Positions 20,816 through 31,320 of a DNA stretch of 64,000 nt are shown piece by piece. Both the position numbers and the translations under genes were made by a program. The notes under the pieces are model-generated. The model did not search any database. It worked only from the letters and a program-made list of their open reading frames with translations, and had not been told where the DNA came from. How positions within the stretch are numbered: position 1 is the first letter of the stretch; every line of letters starts with the position of its first letter. The stretch covers positions 113,749,842-113,813,841 of the forward strand of contig OZ022500.1 in assembly GCA_963989385.1 (NCBI GenBank), read 5' to 3'. This DNA is from Ctena decussata (lineage: Eukaryota > Mollusca > Bivalvia > Lucinida > Lucinidae).

Positions 20816-21240
20816 AATTAGGTCACCACGACTTAGTTTCGTTGGGGGATGACCTGGAGTGGTAAGATGCATGCACTGAAAGGGTTTCAATGTTCTAAGG
20901 CCTATGAAAAGGGAGATATGGGGCTGATTTCGAAGACTTTTATGGTACTTTTTCGTGAAAAAAGGTCACAGTGACCTAGTTTTTTTTTGGGTGACGTGGA
21001 GTGGTAAGATGCATGCACTGATGAAGTTTTAATGATATGGGGCCTGTGAAAAGGGAGATATGGGGCTGACCTCGAAAATTAAATATTTGGTACTATTTCA
21101 TGAAAGTAGGTCACAGTGACCTAGTTTTGTCTGGGATGACTTTGAATGGTAAAGTGCATGCACTGACAGAGTTTCAAAAGCCTTGAGCCAATGAAAAGGT
21201 AGGTATTGGGCTGACCTTGAAAACTAATATGTGTTGTTTT
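20816..21240 (+). repeat. ~145 bp tandem units with AGGTCACAGTGACCT palindromes
   Basis: Three units share 'gatgac...gtggtaagatgcatgcactga' and 'gggagatatggggctga'. Perfect palindromes AGGTCANNNTGACCT lie at 20963-20977 and 21108-21122. Confidence 0.65.
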
Positions 21241-22062
21241 TTTAGGCCTCCAAAAGAACTTCGGGTGGCATATTAAAATGGCACCGTCCGTTGACAGTCC
21301 ATCCATTGCAAATCGTGTTTTAGTGATAACTTTAAAAAATACTGAAGAAAATTTGATGAAACTTCACAGTAAGATTTTGTGAACCCTGATAAAGCATAAT
21401 GAGAAGGTGTGTTGGACGCAACACTTAGGTTCCTAAGCCCAAGGTCAAAGCCACAATTGGGTCAAAGGTCTAATTGTGTCTCAAAATTGTGTCTCACCAA
21501 TAATTTTAAAACTACAGAAGCAAATTTGATGAAACTTCACAGATAGATAAGTATAATGAGAAAGAGTGTCACGCACAAGACTGAGGTCCCTACACCCAAG
21601 GTCAAGACCACAGTTGGGTAAAAAGTCAAATTCTGTCTCAAAATTGGGTCTCAGCGATTATATATAAACTACTGAAGCAAATTTAAAAGATAAAGCATAA
21701 TGAAAGGGTGTATTACACATAAGATTTGGGTGCCAAGTTCAAGGTCAACGTCACAATTAAGGGCCAAAGGTCAAATCTCACCTCTGTGATACTGAAGCCA
21801 ATGTCATGAAACTCAGAAAGGTAAACCACAATGAGACAGTATGTTACACACAATATTTATGATCCCAAATCCAAGGTCAAGGTCACAATCTGAGGTCAGA
21901 GGTCCAATCACGACTAGGCAATTATTCAGAAAAGTACCACAGCAAACTTTACAGAAAGATACAGCCTTATGAGAAGATTTGCCATGCACAAGACATAGGT
22001 TCCCACATCCAAGGTCAATGTCATAGCCAGAGATCAAAGGTAGAGTCATTTATGCTCAAATA
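21241..22062 (-). repeat. Tandem-unit element with GGAGGCCTAAAAA end (minus)
   Basis: The left edge, complemented, is CACCCGAAGTTCTTTTGGAGG then CCTAAAAA in pieces, a hairpin-plus-A-tail end like the other families. About five units of 130-160 bp follow, each with 'aaggtcaa..tcacaatt' and 'caaaggtc'. No coding content. Confidence 0.55.
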
Positions 22063-23104
22063 CCTAACAAGAGGCCCACGAACCACAAACCTCACCAAAT
22101 CTCTAGCTCAAAATTGCTTTCACGTTTGTATAGGCTTGTAATTGTACAGGCTAATACAAAGTATACAACTACAATGTCTAAGTGTTGAGTTGACAACAAA
22201 TTACATATCTAGTTTCCACATTTGATTGCCTTGGAAACCAAAAAGGATAATTTTCAAAGGATTTTTGCTATATTTTTCCTTTTGGTAGCAATGGCAACTG
22301 ATCAAAATGAGCAGGGTAAAGAAAAATAGTATAGAGCTGATAGAAGATCACTCAAGGAATATTTCTGAAAATGTAAGCTCAGAATATCTGCAATGGCTGA
22401 GCAATGAAGCCCATTTGGTTCCATTATAAAAATTCCATACCAAATGTGTCCTTTGATCAATGAAAATCAAGAACATAAAATCTGTAAAGGCTAATATGAT
22501 TAGTATGTCTATGAAGTCTATGCCTCATGGAACATAGTTTTTTCATGAGAATATAATATAATTTTTTTTTTCTGTTTTTTTTTTTTTTTTTTCATGTTGG
22601 TTTCCATGACAACCAATAAAATGAGCAGTGGGCCAAAAATCATATAGCTGATAGAAGACTTTTCAAGGAACTTTTCTAAGTTTTGTCAAAATATCTGCAA
22701 TGGCTTGGCAATAAATGCCATTTTTCATTTTTCACTATTATAAGTCTATGGGAACTCTTAGATGCCATAGCAACCAAACTAAAGAGCCGATTTTCATAAA
22801 AAATCCAAACTTTCAATCCCCCAGCCCAAGGATGCTACAGATTAGATATGCGCCCAGTCGGCCTAGTGGCTTCAGGAAATAATTTTTAAGAATTATTTTT
22901 GTTAATTTTTTACCATTTAGTTTCTACAACGAGCAATGGGCCAAAAAAACATATAGCAGATAGCAGACTTCTCAAGGAACATTTCTATAAAAGTTGTCAA
23001 ATATCTGCAATGGCTGGCAGTAAATGCCATTTTTCAATTTTACCCATTATAAGTCTATGGGAACTCTTAGTTGCCATAGCAACCAAACTAAAGAGCCGAT
23101 TTTC
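22063..23104 (+). mobile_element. Hairpin-ended element with ~300 bp units, 3' truncated
   Basis: The 5' end is AACAAGAGGCCCACGAACC, followed by 'ctctagctcaaaattgct'. Units contain 'gttgccatagcaaccaaac', 'atctgcaatggctt' and 'aaaatggcatttact' type words. It breaks off in the middle of a unit where the next element begins at 23105. The complete version of this family lies inverted at 26023-27112. A long T tract is at 22562-22591. Confidence 0.7.
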
Positions 23105-24830
23105 ATAAACAAGAGGCCCATATGGGCCTGATATCTCTCACCTGGCTATTTTGCCACGGACCATTCTGACATAAAATTGGTCCAATTTCATTGAGATATT
23201 CTCATTTTCAAATTTTGCTATTTTCAGTCATAGAGGCCAATTTGACGGGTCTATATTTAGTTACTTTTGAAACATCTCAATGCAAGAATCATTTTGCCAC
23301 AAATTTCATCAAAATCTATTCAGTGGTTACTGAGATATTGTCATTTCATGTTCTAGGCTATTTTTAGTAATGGCAGATGGAGGCCATCTTGGAATGCCAA
23401 AATGCAAAAAATCAAAAGCCTTCATGCAAGGACCATTCTGACATAAATTGGTCCAGTTCCTTTGTAATTTTAAATTTTCACATTTTGCTATTTTAAGTAA
23501 CAGAGGCCATCTTGACGGATCTTTATTTATTAACTTTTGAAACACCTCAATGCCAGAATCATTTTGCCACAAATTTCGTCAAAATCCATTCAGGGGTTAC
23601 TGAGATATTGTCATTTTCATGTTTTGTGCTATTTTTAGTAACGGCAGCTGGCAGCTATCTTGGAATGCCAAAATGCAAGAAATCACAAAGGCTTCATGAA
23701 GGACCATTCTGACACAAAATTAGTCCAATTCTATTGAGATTTTCTAATTTTCACATTTTGCTATTTTAAGTAACAGAGGCCAACAAGACTGGTCTAAATT
23801 TAGTTACGTTTGAAACTTGAAACAGTGGTTACTGAGATATTGTCATTTTCATGTTTTGTTCTATTTTAGTAACGGCAGATGGCAGCCATCTTGGAATGCC
23901 AAAATGCAAGAAATTGCAAAGGCTTCACGAAAGTACCATTCTGACAAATAATTAATCCAATTCTATTAAGATTTTCTAATTTTCACATTTTGCTATTTTA
24001 AGTAACAGAGGCCAATATGACTGGTCTATATTTAGTTACGTTTGAAACACCTCAATGCAAGAATCATTTTGCCACAAATTTCGTCAAAATCCATTCAGTG
24101 GTTACTGAGATATTGTCATTTTCCTGTTTTGTGCTATTTTTAGTAGCGGCAGATGGCGGCCATCTTGGATTGCCAAATTGCAATTAATCAAAACGGCTTT
24201 ATGCTAGGAACATTCTGACACAGAATTGGTCCAGTTCCATTCAAAAGTTCTTGAGAAATTGTCATTTTTTATGTTTGTGCTATTTTTAGTAACGGTCACC
24301 CTGGTGGCCATCTTGGATAGTCAGTTGGCACAAATTTGAAATAATTTCATTCAAGGACCATTTCTGACCAAACCTGATCAGAATCCATGAGTTTTCTTGA
24401 GATATTGACATTTGAGCAAATTCGGTCTTGTAAACGCTAAGTAGGTCACTGTGACCTAATTCCGCTACAGATTTTTTTTTATGTTTACAACTTTTAATCC
24501 CGAGGTCCCACTTATGTTCCATGCAAACTCTCAACCAAATATACCCATTGGTTCTGGAGAAAATGTTGATTTTGTTGTTTTTTGCTATTTTTAGTAATGG
24601 TGGCCATCTTGGATTCTCGACCTGACCCACTTTTACAAATCTGAAACCCTGCAGTCTGGTCATGCTCCATGTGAAATTTGAGACCCATGGCTTCAGTGGT
24701 TTTAGAGAAGAAGTTGTTTAAATAAGTTGTTATTCAACATTGGCATTTGAGCAAAATTACACTTGTAAACAGAGAGTAGGTCACTGCGACAAAAGGCCAC
24801 CCTTCTTGTAATTAAGGTGCTGCATAAAAA
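23105..24830 (+). mobile_element. Hairpin-ended element with ~250 bp units
   Basis: The 5' end is AACAAGAGGCCC-atat-GGGCCTGATA then 'tctctcacctgg'. The core has about five diverged units with 'gccacaaatttcgtcaaaat', 'ggttactgagatattgtc', 'gctatttttagtaacgg' and 'ggccatcttgga'. A perfect AGGTCACTGTGACCT palindrome is at 24443-24457. The 3' end is not clear; similarity fades near 24810. Confidence 0.65.
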
Positions 24831-25229
24831 GAAACTGTTTTCATGAATTTTTTTAACTGCCACAGAAAGCTAGTGTTAGACTACTAAATATATTCATGCC
24901 AAGCATGCATGCACAGATTTACTAAGTATCTTGGGCTGACACTTTCTGAAGGACCCTGGTATTAAAGGTCCTAACCAGCATTTTGAATATTAAATGTTAT
25001 AACGGTGACAACCAAAATTATTTGCTACTCTTCTCTTGAATCAAAGGATGAATTTTAGCAAAACTAAATACATCTTATCAATGTGATAGTTAAAATGTTA
25101 TTTCCTTAATTTGGTGGCCTTTATCTGCTACCTATTTTCAAGGTCACAATATAAAGTCTATTTTCATGATAAATTAAAATCTAAAAAAGTTCCTTCAAGA
25201 GCAGAGAATATATACAGAAGTAGGAACAT
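24831..25229. other. Gene-free stretch before the ribozyme motif
   Basis: AT-rich sequence with no exon borders or recognised repeat ends. On the minus strand it is downstream of the ribozyme cleavage site and could belong to the same retroelement remnant. Confidence 0.3.
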
Positions 25230-25275
25230 GGGCCAGACTACGTAGTTTCGGCTAATAAAGCCTCGTCAGTGACCC
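25230..25275 (-). ncRNA. Hammerhead self-cleaving ribozyme (type I, short palindromic stem III)
   Basis: On the minus strand all catalytic-core bases are present in order. Stem I 5' strand GGGTCA; core CTGACGA; stem II GGCT-ttatt-AGCC; core GAA; stem III ACTAC/GTAGT with no loop; cleavage base C of the GTC triplet (complement of 25236); stem I 3' strand TGGCCC, pairing with GGGTCA through one G-U wobble. The 10.1-11.1 G-C pair, the 15.1-16.1 A-U pair and C17 are all as required. A very short self-complementary stem III is typical of hammerheads in Penelope-like retroelements and animal retrozymes, which are thought to cleave efficiently as dimers. No reverse transcriptase is visible nearby, so this is probably a remnant or a non-autonomous copy. 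Confidence 0.85.
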
Positions 25276-25857
25276 TGACAATATCTGGTGACGAAACCAG
25301 AAAAAAGCATACTGTAATTTCTTAATTTTAATTGGGCAGTCGATTCAAAGACTGATTAATTTCAAAATGCCAACAACAGATTTCCCAGCACATGAAGAAA
25401 TACCAAGATATTACACTGTAAGTGCTTTACCTCATCTCTAACAATTCTTTTGAAACTTGGTATGTAGCAAGGTGGACACAAGGTCTACCAAAGATGTTCA
25501 AATGATGACCTTGAGCTGACCTTGACCTATTTTACGACAAGTACAAATTAGCTTGCTCAGGCTTATAAATGGGAAAATGCTTACACAAGTAATTTTATGA
25601 GACTTTTTCCTTTATTATATTAAAATCAATCAAATTGGGTAAAAAAAAAACAATTACATTGAGGGTCATGGTCACTGTTAGACCTTTGTCCAAGGTGACT
25701 TAGAGTCAAACTTTGAAACTGCTTTTCCTCAGAAGCTAATGGGCCAAATTAAGTCAAATTTTCATTTTGCGCCACCTCTGTGGGTTGGGAAACCAAAGTT
25801 TGCTAATATGAGTTTGGTCATATGACCAAGATGGGAACCATGCCCATATATGGTAAC
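25276..25857. other. Gene-free stretch upstream of the ribozyme (minus) with old repeat fragments
   Basis: A small hairpin CTGGT-gacgaa-ACCAG lies at 25285-25300 next to the ribozyme. From about 25430 the words 'gaaacttggtatgtagca' and 'tgatgaccttgagctgacc' match the 440 bp-unit family (37620-37700) and 28410-28470. Confidence 0.4.
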
Positions 25858-28349
25858 AAGAGGTACATGATGGACCTAAATCCCTCACCTGAGTTATGAT
25901 GAAATAACATGGAACATTCTATCTGATGATGGAGCTGTTTTGCACTTTCTAATCTATTATTCTGACAAAGTTTCTTGAAGATTGGATCAAAACTGTGCCC
26001 TCTAGAGTGAACACAATGTTTTTAGCTCACCAGAGCCGAAGGCTCCGGGGGAGCTTATAGGATAGGCAGTTGTCCGTCGTCATCATCGTTGTAGTATGTC
26101 CTCTGTCGTCGTCTGTCCGTCAACACTTTTAAACAACATCTCCTCTGAAGCCACTAGGCCGACTAGCCCAAATTTCATCTGTAGCATCCTTGGGCTGGGG
26201 GATTGAAAGTTTGTGTTTTTTATGAAAATCTGCCCATTAGTTTGGTTGCTATGGCAACTTCGAGTTCCCATAGACTTATAATGGGGAAAATTGAAAAATG
26301 GCATTTACTCGCAAGCCATTGCAGATATGTTGACAAAACTTTTTTAGAAATGTTCCTTGAGAAGTCTTCTATCAGCTACATGGTTTTTGGCCCACTTCTC
26401 CTTTTATTGGTTGCCATGGAAACCAAAATGTAAAAAAATGTGAAAAAATAATTAAAAATTATCCCTTTGAAGCCACTAGGCTGATAAGGCCCAGATTTTT
26501 ATAAAAATTGGCGCTTTAATTTGGTTGCTTTGGCAGCTTAGAAATGCATTGACTTATACATAATGGGAACAATTGAAAAATGGCATTTACTGCCAAGCCA
26601 TTGCAGATATGTTGACAAAACTGTTATAGAAATGTTCCTTGAGAAGTCTTCTTTCAGCTATATGTTTTTTTGGCCCACTGCACTTCTTATTGGTTGTCAT
26701 GGAAGCCATAGAGCAAACAAAGGAAAAAAAAAGCTAAAAAAATAAAAATTCTCTTCTGCAGCCACTAGGCCGGTTGGGTCAGATTTTTTGTTTAGTATCC
26801 TTTGGCTAGGGAATTGAAAATTTGTGTTTCTTTATGAAAATCGGCTCTTTCGTTTGGTTGCTATGGTATATTTGAATCGCATTGACTAACTATGGGGAAA
26901 ATTAAAAAATGGCATTTGCTGCAATCAAAATATGGAAAATAGTTACATATTTTGTTATCAACTCAACAGACTGTCAGACTGAGACTTAGTAGTTATATAT
27001 TTTGTATTAGCCTTTACAAAATGTGACAGCAATTTTGAGCCTATACAAATTTGATAGCAGTTTTGAGCTAGAGATCTGATGAGCTTTGTGGCCCGTGTGC
27101 CTCTTGTTTCTAAGAACTGACCTGGTGATCTGGTTTTTGAACAGACATTATTTAGTTTCAAACTTGTCCTACATTTTATGAAGATAAACATTCTGACAAA
27201 GTTTCATGATGATTCAAAGCAAAATAAAGCCACAATCGTGTACAAAAGTTTTTTTTATGATTTTACCTAGTGACTTAGTTTTTGACCCGACTAGACTCAG
27301 TTTCAAACTTGGCCCTAGATTTCATTAAGATAATCATTCTGAAAATTTTTCATGAAGATTGAACCAAAACTGTGCCCTCTAACACAAAGTTTTTCTAAGG
27401 TTTGACCTAGTGACCTAGTTTTTGATCCAACATGACCTAGTTGCACCCTTGGTCTACATTTGTTAAAGATAAACATTTTGACAGAGTTTCATGAAGATTG
27501 GAACAAAACTGTGCCCTCTAGAGCATTCACATGCTTTTTCTAAGATCTGACCTAGTGACCTAGTTTTTGACCTTACAAGGCCCAGTTTCAAATTTGGTCT
27601 AGATACCATAAAGATAAGCAATCTGAAGACTGGATCATAACTGTGCCCTCTATAGTGTGCACAAGGTTTATCTGAGATTTGACCTAGTGACCTAGTTTTT
27701 GACCCCACATAAAGCAGTTTCAAATTTGGTCTAGATTTTATTAAGATAAACATTCTGACAAAGTTTCTTAATGATTGGATCAAAACTGTGCACTGTGTGT
27801 CTTTCTAAGATCTATTTCTATTTTTAGCTCTGGTGGCAATTTTGTTCAGCAGAGTGGAATGGTTTTAGCAATTTTGGTTCAGGGCCATGAGTCAAACATT
27901 ACTGTGAAATTACTTTGAAATCGAGCCACTGGCTTCAGGGGAGATATCGTTTAAAGGTTTTTCTATTTTTAGATTTCTATTTTAGCTCTGGTGGCCAGGT
28001 TGTTCAGCAGAGTGGAACCGTCTTAGCAATTTTGGTTCAGGGCCTTGAGTCGAACATTTCTGTGAAATTTTTTTGAAATCAAGTCATTGGTTTCAGAGCA
28101 GATGTAGTTTTTCTTTTTTTAGCTCTGGCAACCATTTTCTTCAGCGGAGCGAACCCATTTTAGCAATTTTGGTTCAGGGCTATAACAGAAATTTTGTGTG
28201 AAATTATTTTGACATTGGCTTACTGGTCTAGGAGGAGATGTTGTTTTGAAGGAATTGCTGACAATGGACAGACGGACGGATGGTGGACGACAAACAAATA
28301 TCGATCACAATAGCTCACCTTGAGCACTTCGTGGTCAGGTGAGCTAAAA
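25858..28349 (+). mobile_element. Hairpin-ended element with 145-150 bp units, hosting a nested element
   Basis: The 5' end is AACAAGAGGTAC-atgat-GGACCTAAA then 'tccctcacctgag'; the 3' end is 'ttgagcacttcgtggtcagg' then TGAGCTAAAA. The left core shares the 145 bp TGACCTAGTGACCTAG unit with 3126-7397. The right core (27830-28250) has three units beginning 'agctctggtggc' with 'agcaattttggttcaggg'. A GACGGAC tract precedes the end. The element at 26023-27112 sits inside one unit. Confidence 0.75.
26023..27112 (-). mobile_element. Complete nested hairpin-ended element with ~300 bp units
   Basis: Read on the minus strand it runs from AACAAGAGGCACACGGGCC to GGAGCCTTCGGCTCTGGTG then AGCTAAAAA. Three units of about 300 bp contain 'ttggttgctatggcaac', 'caagccattgcagatatg' and 'ggttgccatggaaacc'-type words. 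Outside it, the host unit reads across ('cacaatgttttt' and 'ctaagaactgacct'), so both ends are defined. No target duplication beyond the T run is seen. Confidence 0.8.
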
Positions 28350-29098
28350 TGATTTAAAAAATCTCCTCTTCAGGTATGATTTTGGGCCAATTTCTTTTAA
28401 ACTTGGTAAGCAGCATAAGGGACATAAGCTCTACCTAAGTTGTTCAAATGATGACCCTGTGTTGACCTTGACCTAATTTATAGCGAGTCAATTGTTTCCA
28501 AAGTCTCACATATAGGAAACTGCTTTAGTAAGTGTTTTTATGAGACTTTTGAATTTCAATCTGTTATGCAGTCCCTGTGTATGCACGCCAGCTAGTCACT
28601 CTCAGACAAAACCGCGATCAATACAAAATGTCCATTCAAAAACAATGAGAGGATATGTTTGCGTAGAAGAGAAGCCAAAAATGCCCACCTTCTTTAGAAT
28701 TTAGTGAACAATATTCTCACAAAAGTTTTTCAGTAAAATTTAAGAATTCTGTTTTTTCACATGTTGATAGCTTCTTTCCCATATGTAAGTATTAAAAGAT
28801 TTTTCATGTACTTTCCCTGTTATTTAATTTGTTTCATTTCGACTATAAGTTCTTAGCAGGAACTGAATTACTTTTAAAGTACAAGCCTATCTGTCTAGCC
28901 CTTTCAAGAACAGCAGAAGCAATGTATGTGCTACAAATTGGCATTTTTATATACCGCATATCTACGTATATAACTACGTTTCAGAGAAAATAAATCACAA
29001 AATTTTGTTTTGGTTGTGGTTTTGCATGAGAGTGGCTAGTAGGCATGGTAAGAAAATAACAAGTAAATCAGGTCTGTTTCAATGCTTTTAATGATGAT
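28350..29098. other. Gene-free stretch with a fragment of the 440 bp-unit family
   Basis: 28375-28480 resembles the 440 bp-unit family ('tttaaacttggtaagcagca', 'tgatgaccctgtgttgacc'). The rest (28560-29098) is AT-rich without exons. Confidence 0.4.
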
Positions 29099-29112
29099 TT
29101 CAAGTATACACA

Positions 29113-29312
29113 GGAGCCCCGGTAGCTCAGTGGGTTAAGCGCTGGCCTACTGATCTAGCGGTCGCGGGTTCGAGCCCCGCCGGAGGCGGAGTTCTTTCCA
29201 TCGTAAACGGGGTTCCATTGCACACAGCCTTTCATTATCACAAGCCCATCGTCCTGATATGACTGAAATACTGTTGAAAAGGACGTAAAATCGCAAGTCA
29301 TCCATCCATCCA
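29113..29312 (+). mobile_element. tRNA-derived SINE with 14 bp target duplication
   Basis: The head GGAGCCCCGGTAGCTCAGTG holds an intact A box, followed by a B box GGTTCGAGCCC (29166-29177), the body 'aaacggggttccattgcac' and 'cctgatatgactgaaatac', and a (CATC)n tail. Direct duplications TTCAAGTATACACA lie at 29099-29112 and 29313-29326. The intact boxes and perfect duplication indicate a fairly recent insertion. The head folds partly like a tRNA, but the 3' acceptor strand does not pair, so it is not a tRNA gene. Confidence 0.92.
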
Positions 29313-29404
29313 TTCAAGTATACACATACCATACATTGAGCAAATAAAACTTCCTCCTCAATTTTATTGCCAGAATAGCTTAGACCATAAACTCTTAGTA
29401 TTAA

Positions 29405-30030
29405 CCCTTAGACTGCTAAGCGCGACTATAGTCGTGCTCGAGGGGTAGGTCACTTTGAGAGCATGTCAGGCACACTAGACATCAAGTACTCCCCATCATT
29501 TGCGGTTGTCCTATGCAGGAGGGAATCTGCTTTCTACTAGAGCAAGGTTTTACCCACCTAATTGATTTGTTGACCTTTAAAACTCGGAGAAAACGTAAAA
29601 AAAATATGGTATTTTCAACATCAGCTTTTCAGGTGGCTACCCCTACTTACTTGATCCCGATTTTCTGACAACTAGACTTCATCCTTCCAAACTTTCTCTC
29701 TTGATAAATATTTAGCAATAACTCCGGCCCTCAGACAAGCAATTACTTTTGTCATACAAAGCATATCATTGGCGCTAATATCTTGTACTATTTTTTTTTT
29801 TTTTTTTTTTTTTTTTAAGTGTCTACATCGGTTCCCGCTGATATCATGTGACACCCAAATATGGCAAGTCATGTGACCTTGGTAACTTCCGGAAAATGGC
29901 AGCTCGCACATCGGCCATATTGAGTGAAATTTTCAAGCAAATCGACCAGAGTGTGTGCAAGTTATGGCCTCTGAGATACCCTTACCCCCATTTTAGGGTC
30001 AGGTGAATTATTTTTTCAGCAGTCTAAGGG
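29405..30030. mobile_element. piggyBac-like MITE, copy A (TTAA flanked)
   Basis: The ends are CCCTTAGACTGCT and AGCAGTCTAAGGG, with TTAA at 29401-29404 and 30031-30034. TTAA duplication and CCC ends are the piggyBac signature. A long T run (about 29789-29816) differs in length from copy B. No transposase. Confidence 0.85.
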
Positions 30031-30145
30031 TTAACAGAAGGTAGTGCGAAAAATCAGACATGTCAATTTCACCTGAATTTCACTTTTTTAGGTCTATTGG
30101 GGCCAGAAATGGGCAAATTTGAAAATTTATTTTTTCTTCTGTTAA

Positions 30146-30762
30146 CCCTTAGACTGCTAAGCGCGACTATAGTCGTGCTCGAGGGGTAGGTCACTTTGAG
30201 AGCATGTCAGGCACACTAGACATCAAGTACTCCCCATCATTTGCGGTTGTCCTATGCAGGAGGGAATCTGCTTTCTACTAGAGCAAGGTTTTACCCACCT
30301 AATTGATTTGTTGACCTTTAAAACTCGGAGAAAACGTAAAAAAAATATGGTATTTTCAACATCAGCTTTTCAGGTGGCTACCCCTACTTACTTGATCCCG
30401 ATTTTCTGACAACTAGACTTCATCCTTCCAAACTTTCTCTCTTGATAAATATTCAGCAATAACTCCGGCCCTCAGACAAGCAATTACTTTTGTCATACAA
30501 AGCATATCATTGGCGCTAATATCTTGTACTATTTTTTTTTTTTTTTTTAAGTGTCTACATCGTTTCCCGCTGATATCATGTGACACCCAAATATGGCAAG
30601 TCACGTGACCTTGGTAACTTCCGGAAAATGGCAGCTCGCACATCGGCCATATTGAGTGAAATTTTCAAGCAAATCGACCAGAGTGTGTGCAAGTTATGGC
30701 CTCTGAGATACCCTTACCCCCATTTTAGGGTCAGGTGAATTATTTTTTCAGCAGTCTAAGGG
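30146..30762. mobile_element. piggyBac-like MITE, copy B (TTAA flanked)
   Basis: Nearly identical to copy A in the same orientation 115 bp away; TTAA at 30142-30145 and 30763-30766. Noted differences are a T run shorter by about 10 bases and a few single changes (for example tttagcaa to ttcagcaa). The 107 bp between the copies starts CAGAAG and ends CTTCTG next to TTAA on both sides. Confidence 0.85.
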
Positions 30763-31137
30763 TTAAGTATCATTAATATACTTGAAAAAAATATTAAGGG
30801 TCAAATTTTTACCTTGCAATTTCTGGAACATTTCAAACATTTGTTCAAATAAATCATTTCTACCTTCCATGTCATTCATTTTCTAATTTTTGTACTCATG
30901 AAGTCTTTATTGCCTTTATCTTGACCACGTCCAGACTTCAGTTCACACTACCCTCAAAATCAAAGTGTTTTTTTTTTTTGCAAAATTGCTCCATAGTCAT
31001 AAAATTCAATCATTTTTAAGGTCAGCAAGCTGTAACAAGTGTAATCCTTGGACCAAATCACTTGGACCATTGGACCTAGGACTGGTCCAACTCGGACTGC
31101 ACTGGTGTAATCCTTGGACCAGTTACCTGTTGGACCA

Positions 31138-31302
31138 GGAGCGGCTGTAGCGTAGTGGATAACACTCCGGACTACCAACCCAGGGGTCTCAAGTTCGATC
31201 CCCCGCTTCTCCGGTCTTTCGGATGAGACTTTAAACCGAGGTCCCGTCTCCATATGACCTCGTTGTTGGTGGGACGTTAAACCCGAGTTCACTCACTCAC
31301 TC
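31138..31302 (+). mobile_element. tRNA-derived SINE (second family) with 13 bp target duplication
   Basis: The head GGAGCGGCTGTAGCGTAGTG has an A box; the B box GTTCGATCCCC lies near 31193. The body ends 'ggtgggacgttaaaccc' with an (ACTC)n tail. Direct duplications ACCTGTTGGACCA lie at 31125-31137 and 31303-31315, splitting the left inverted repeat of the 31-35 kb element. It differs from the SINE at 29113 in both head and tail. Confidence 0.9.
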
Positions 31303-31320
31303 ACCTGTTGGACCAAATTT

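Noticed and set aside
29113..29186. tRNA gene with A and B boxes
   Set aside because: The acceptor strands do not pair, and the sequence continues into a SINE body and CATC tail with flanking target duplications.
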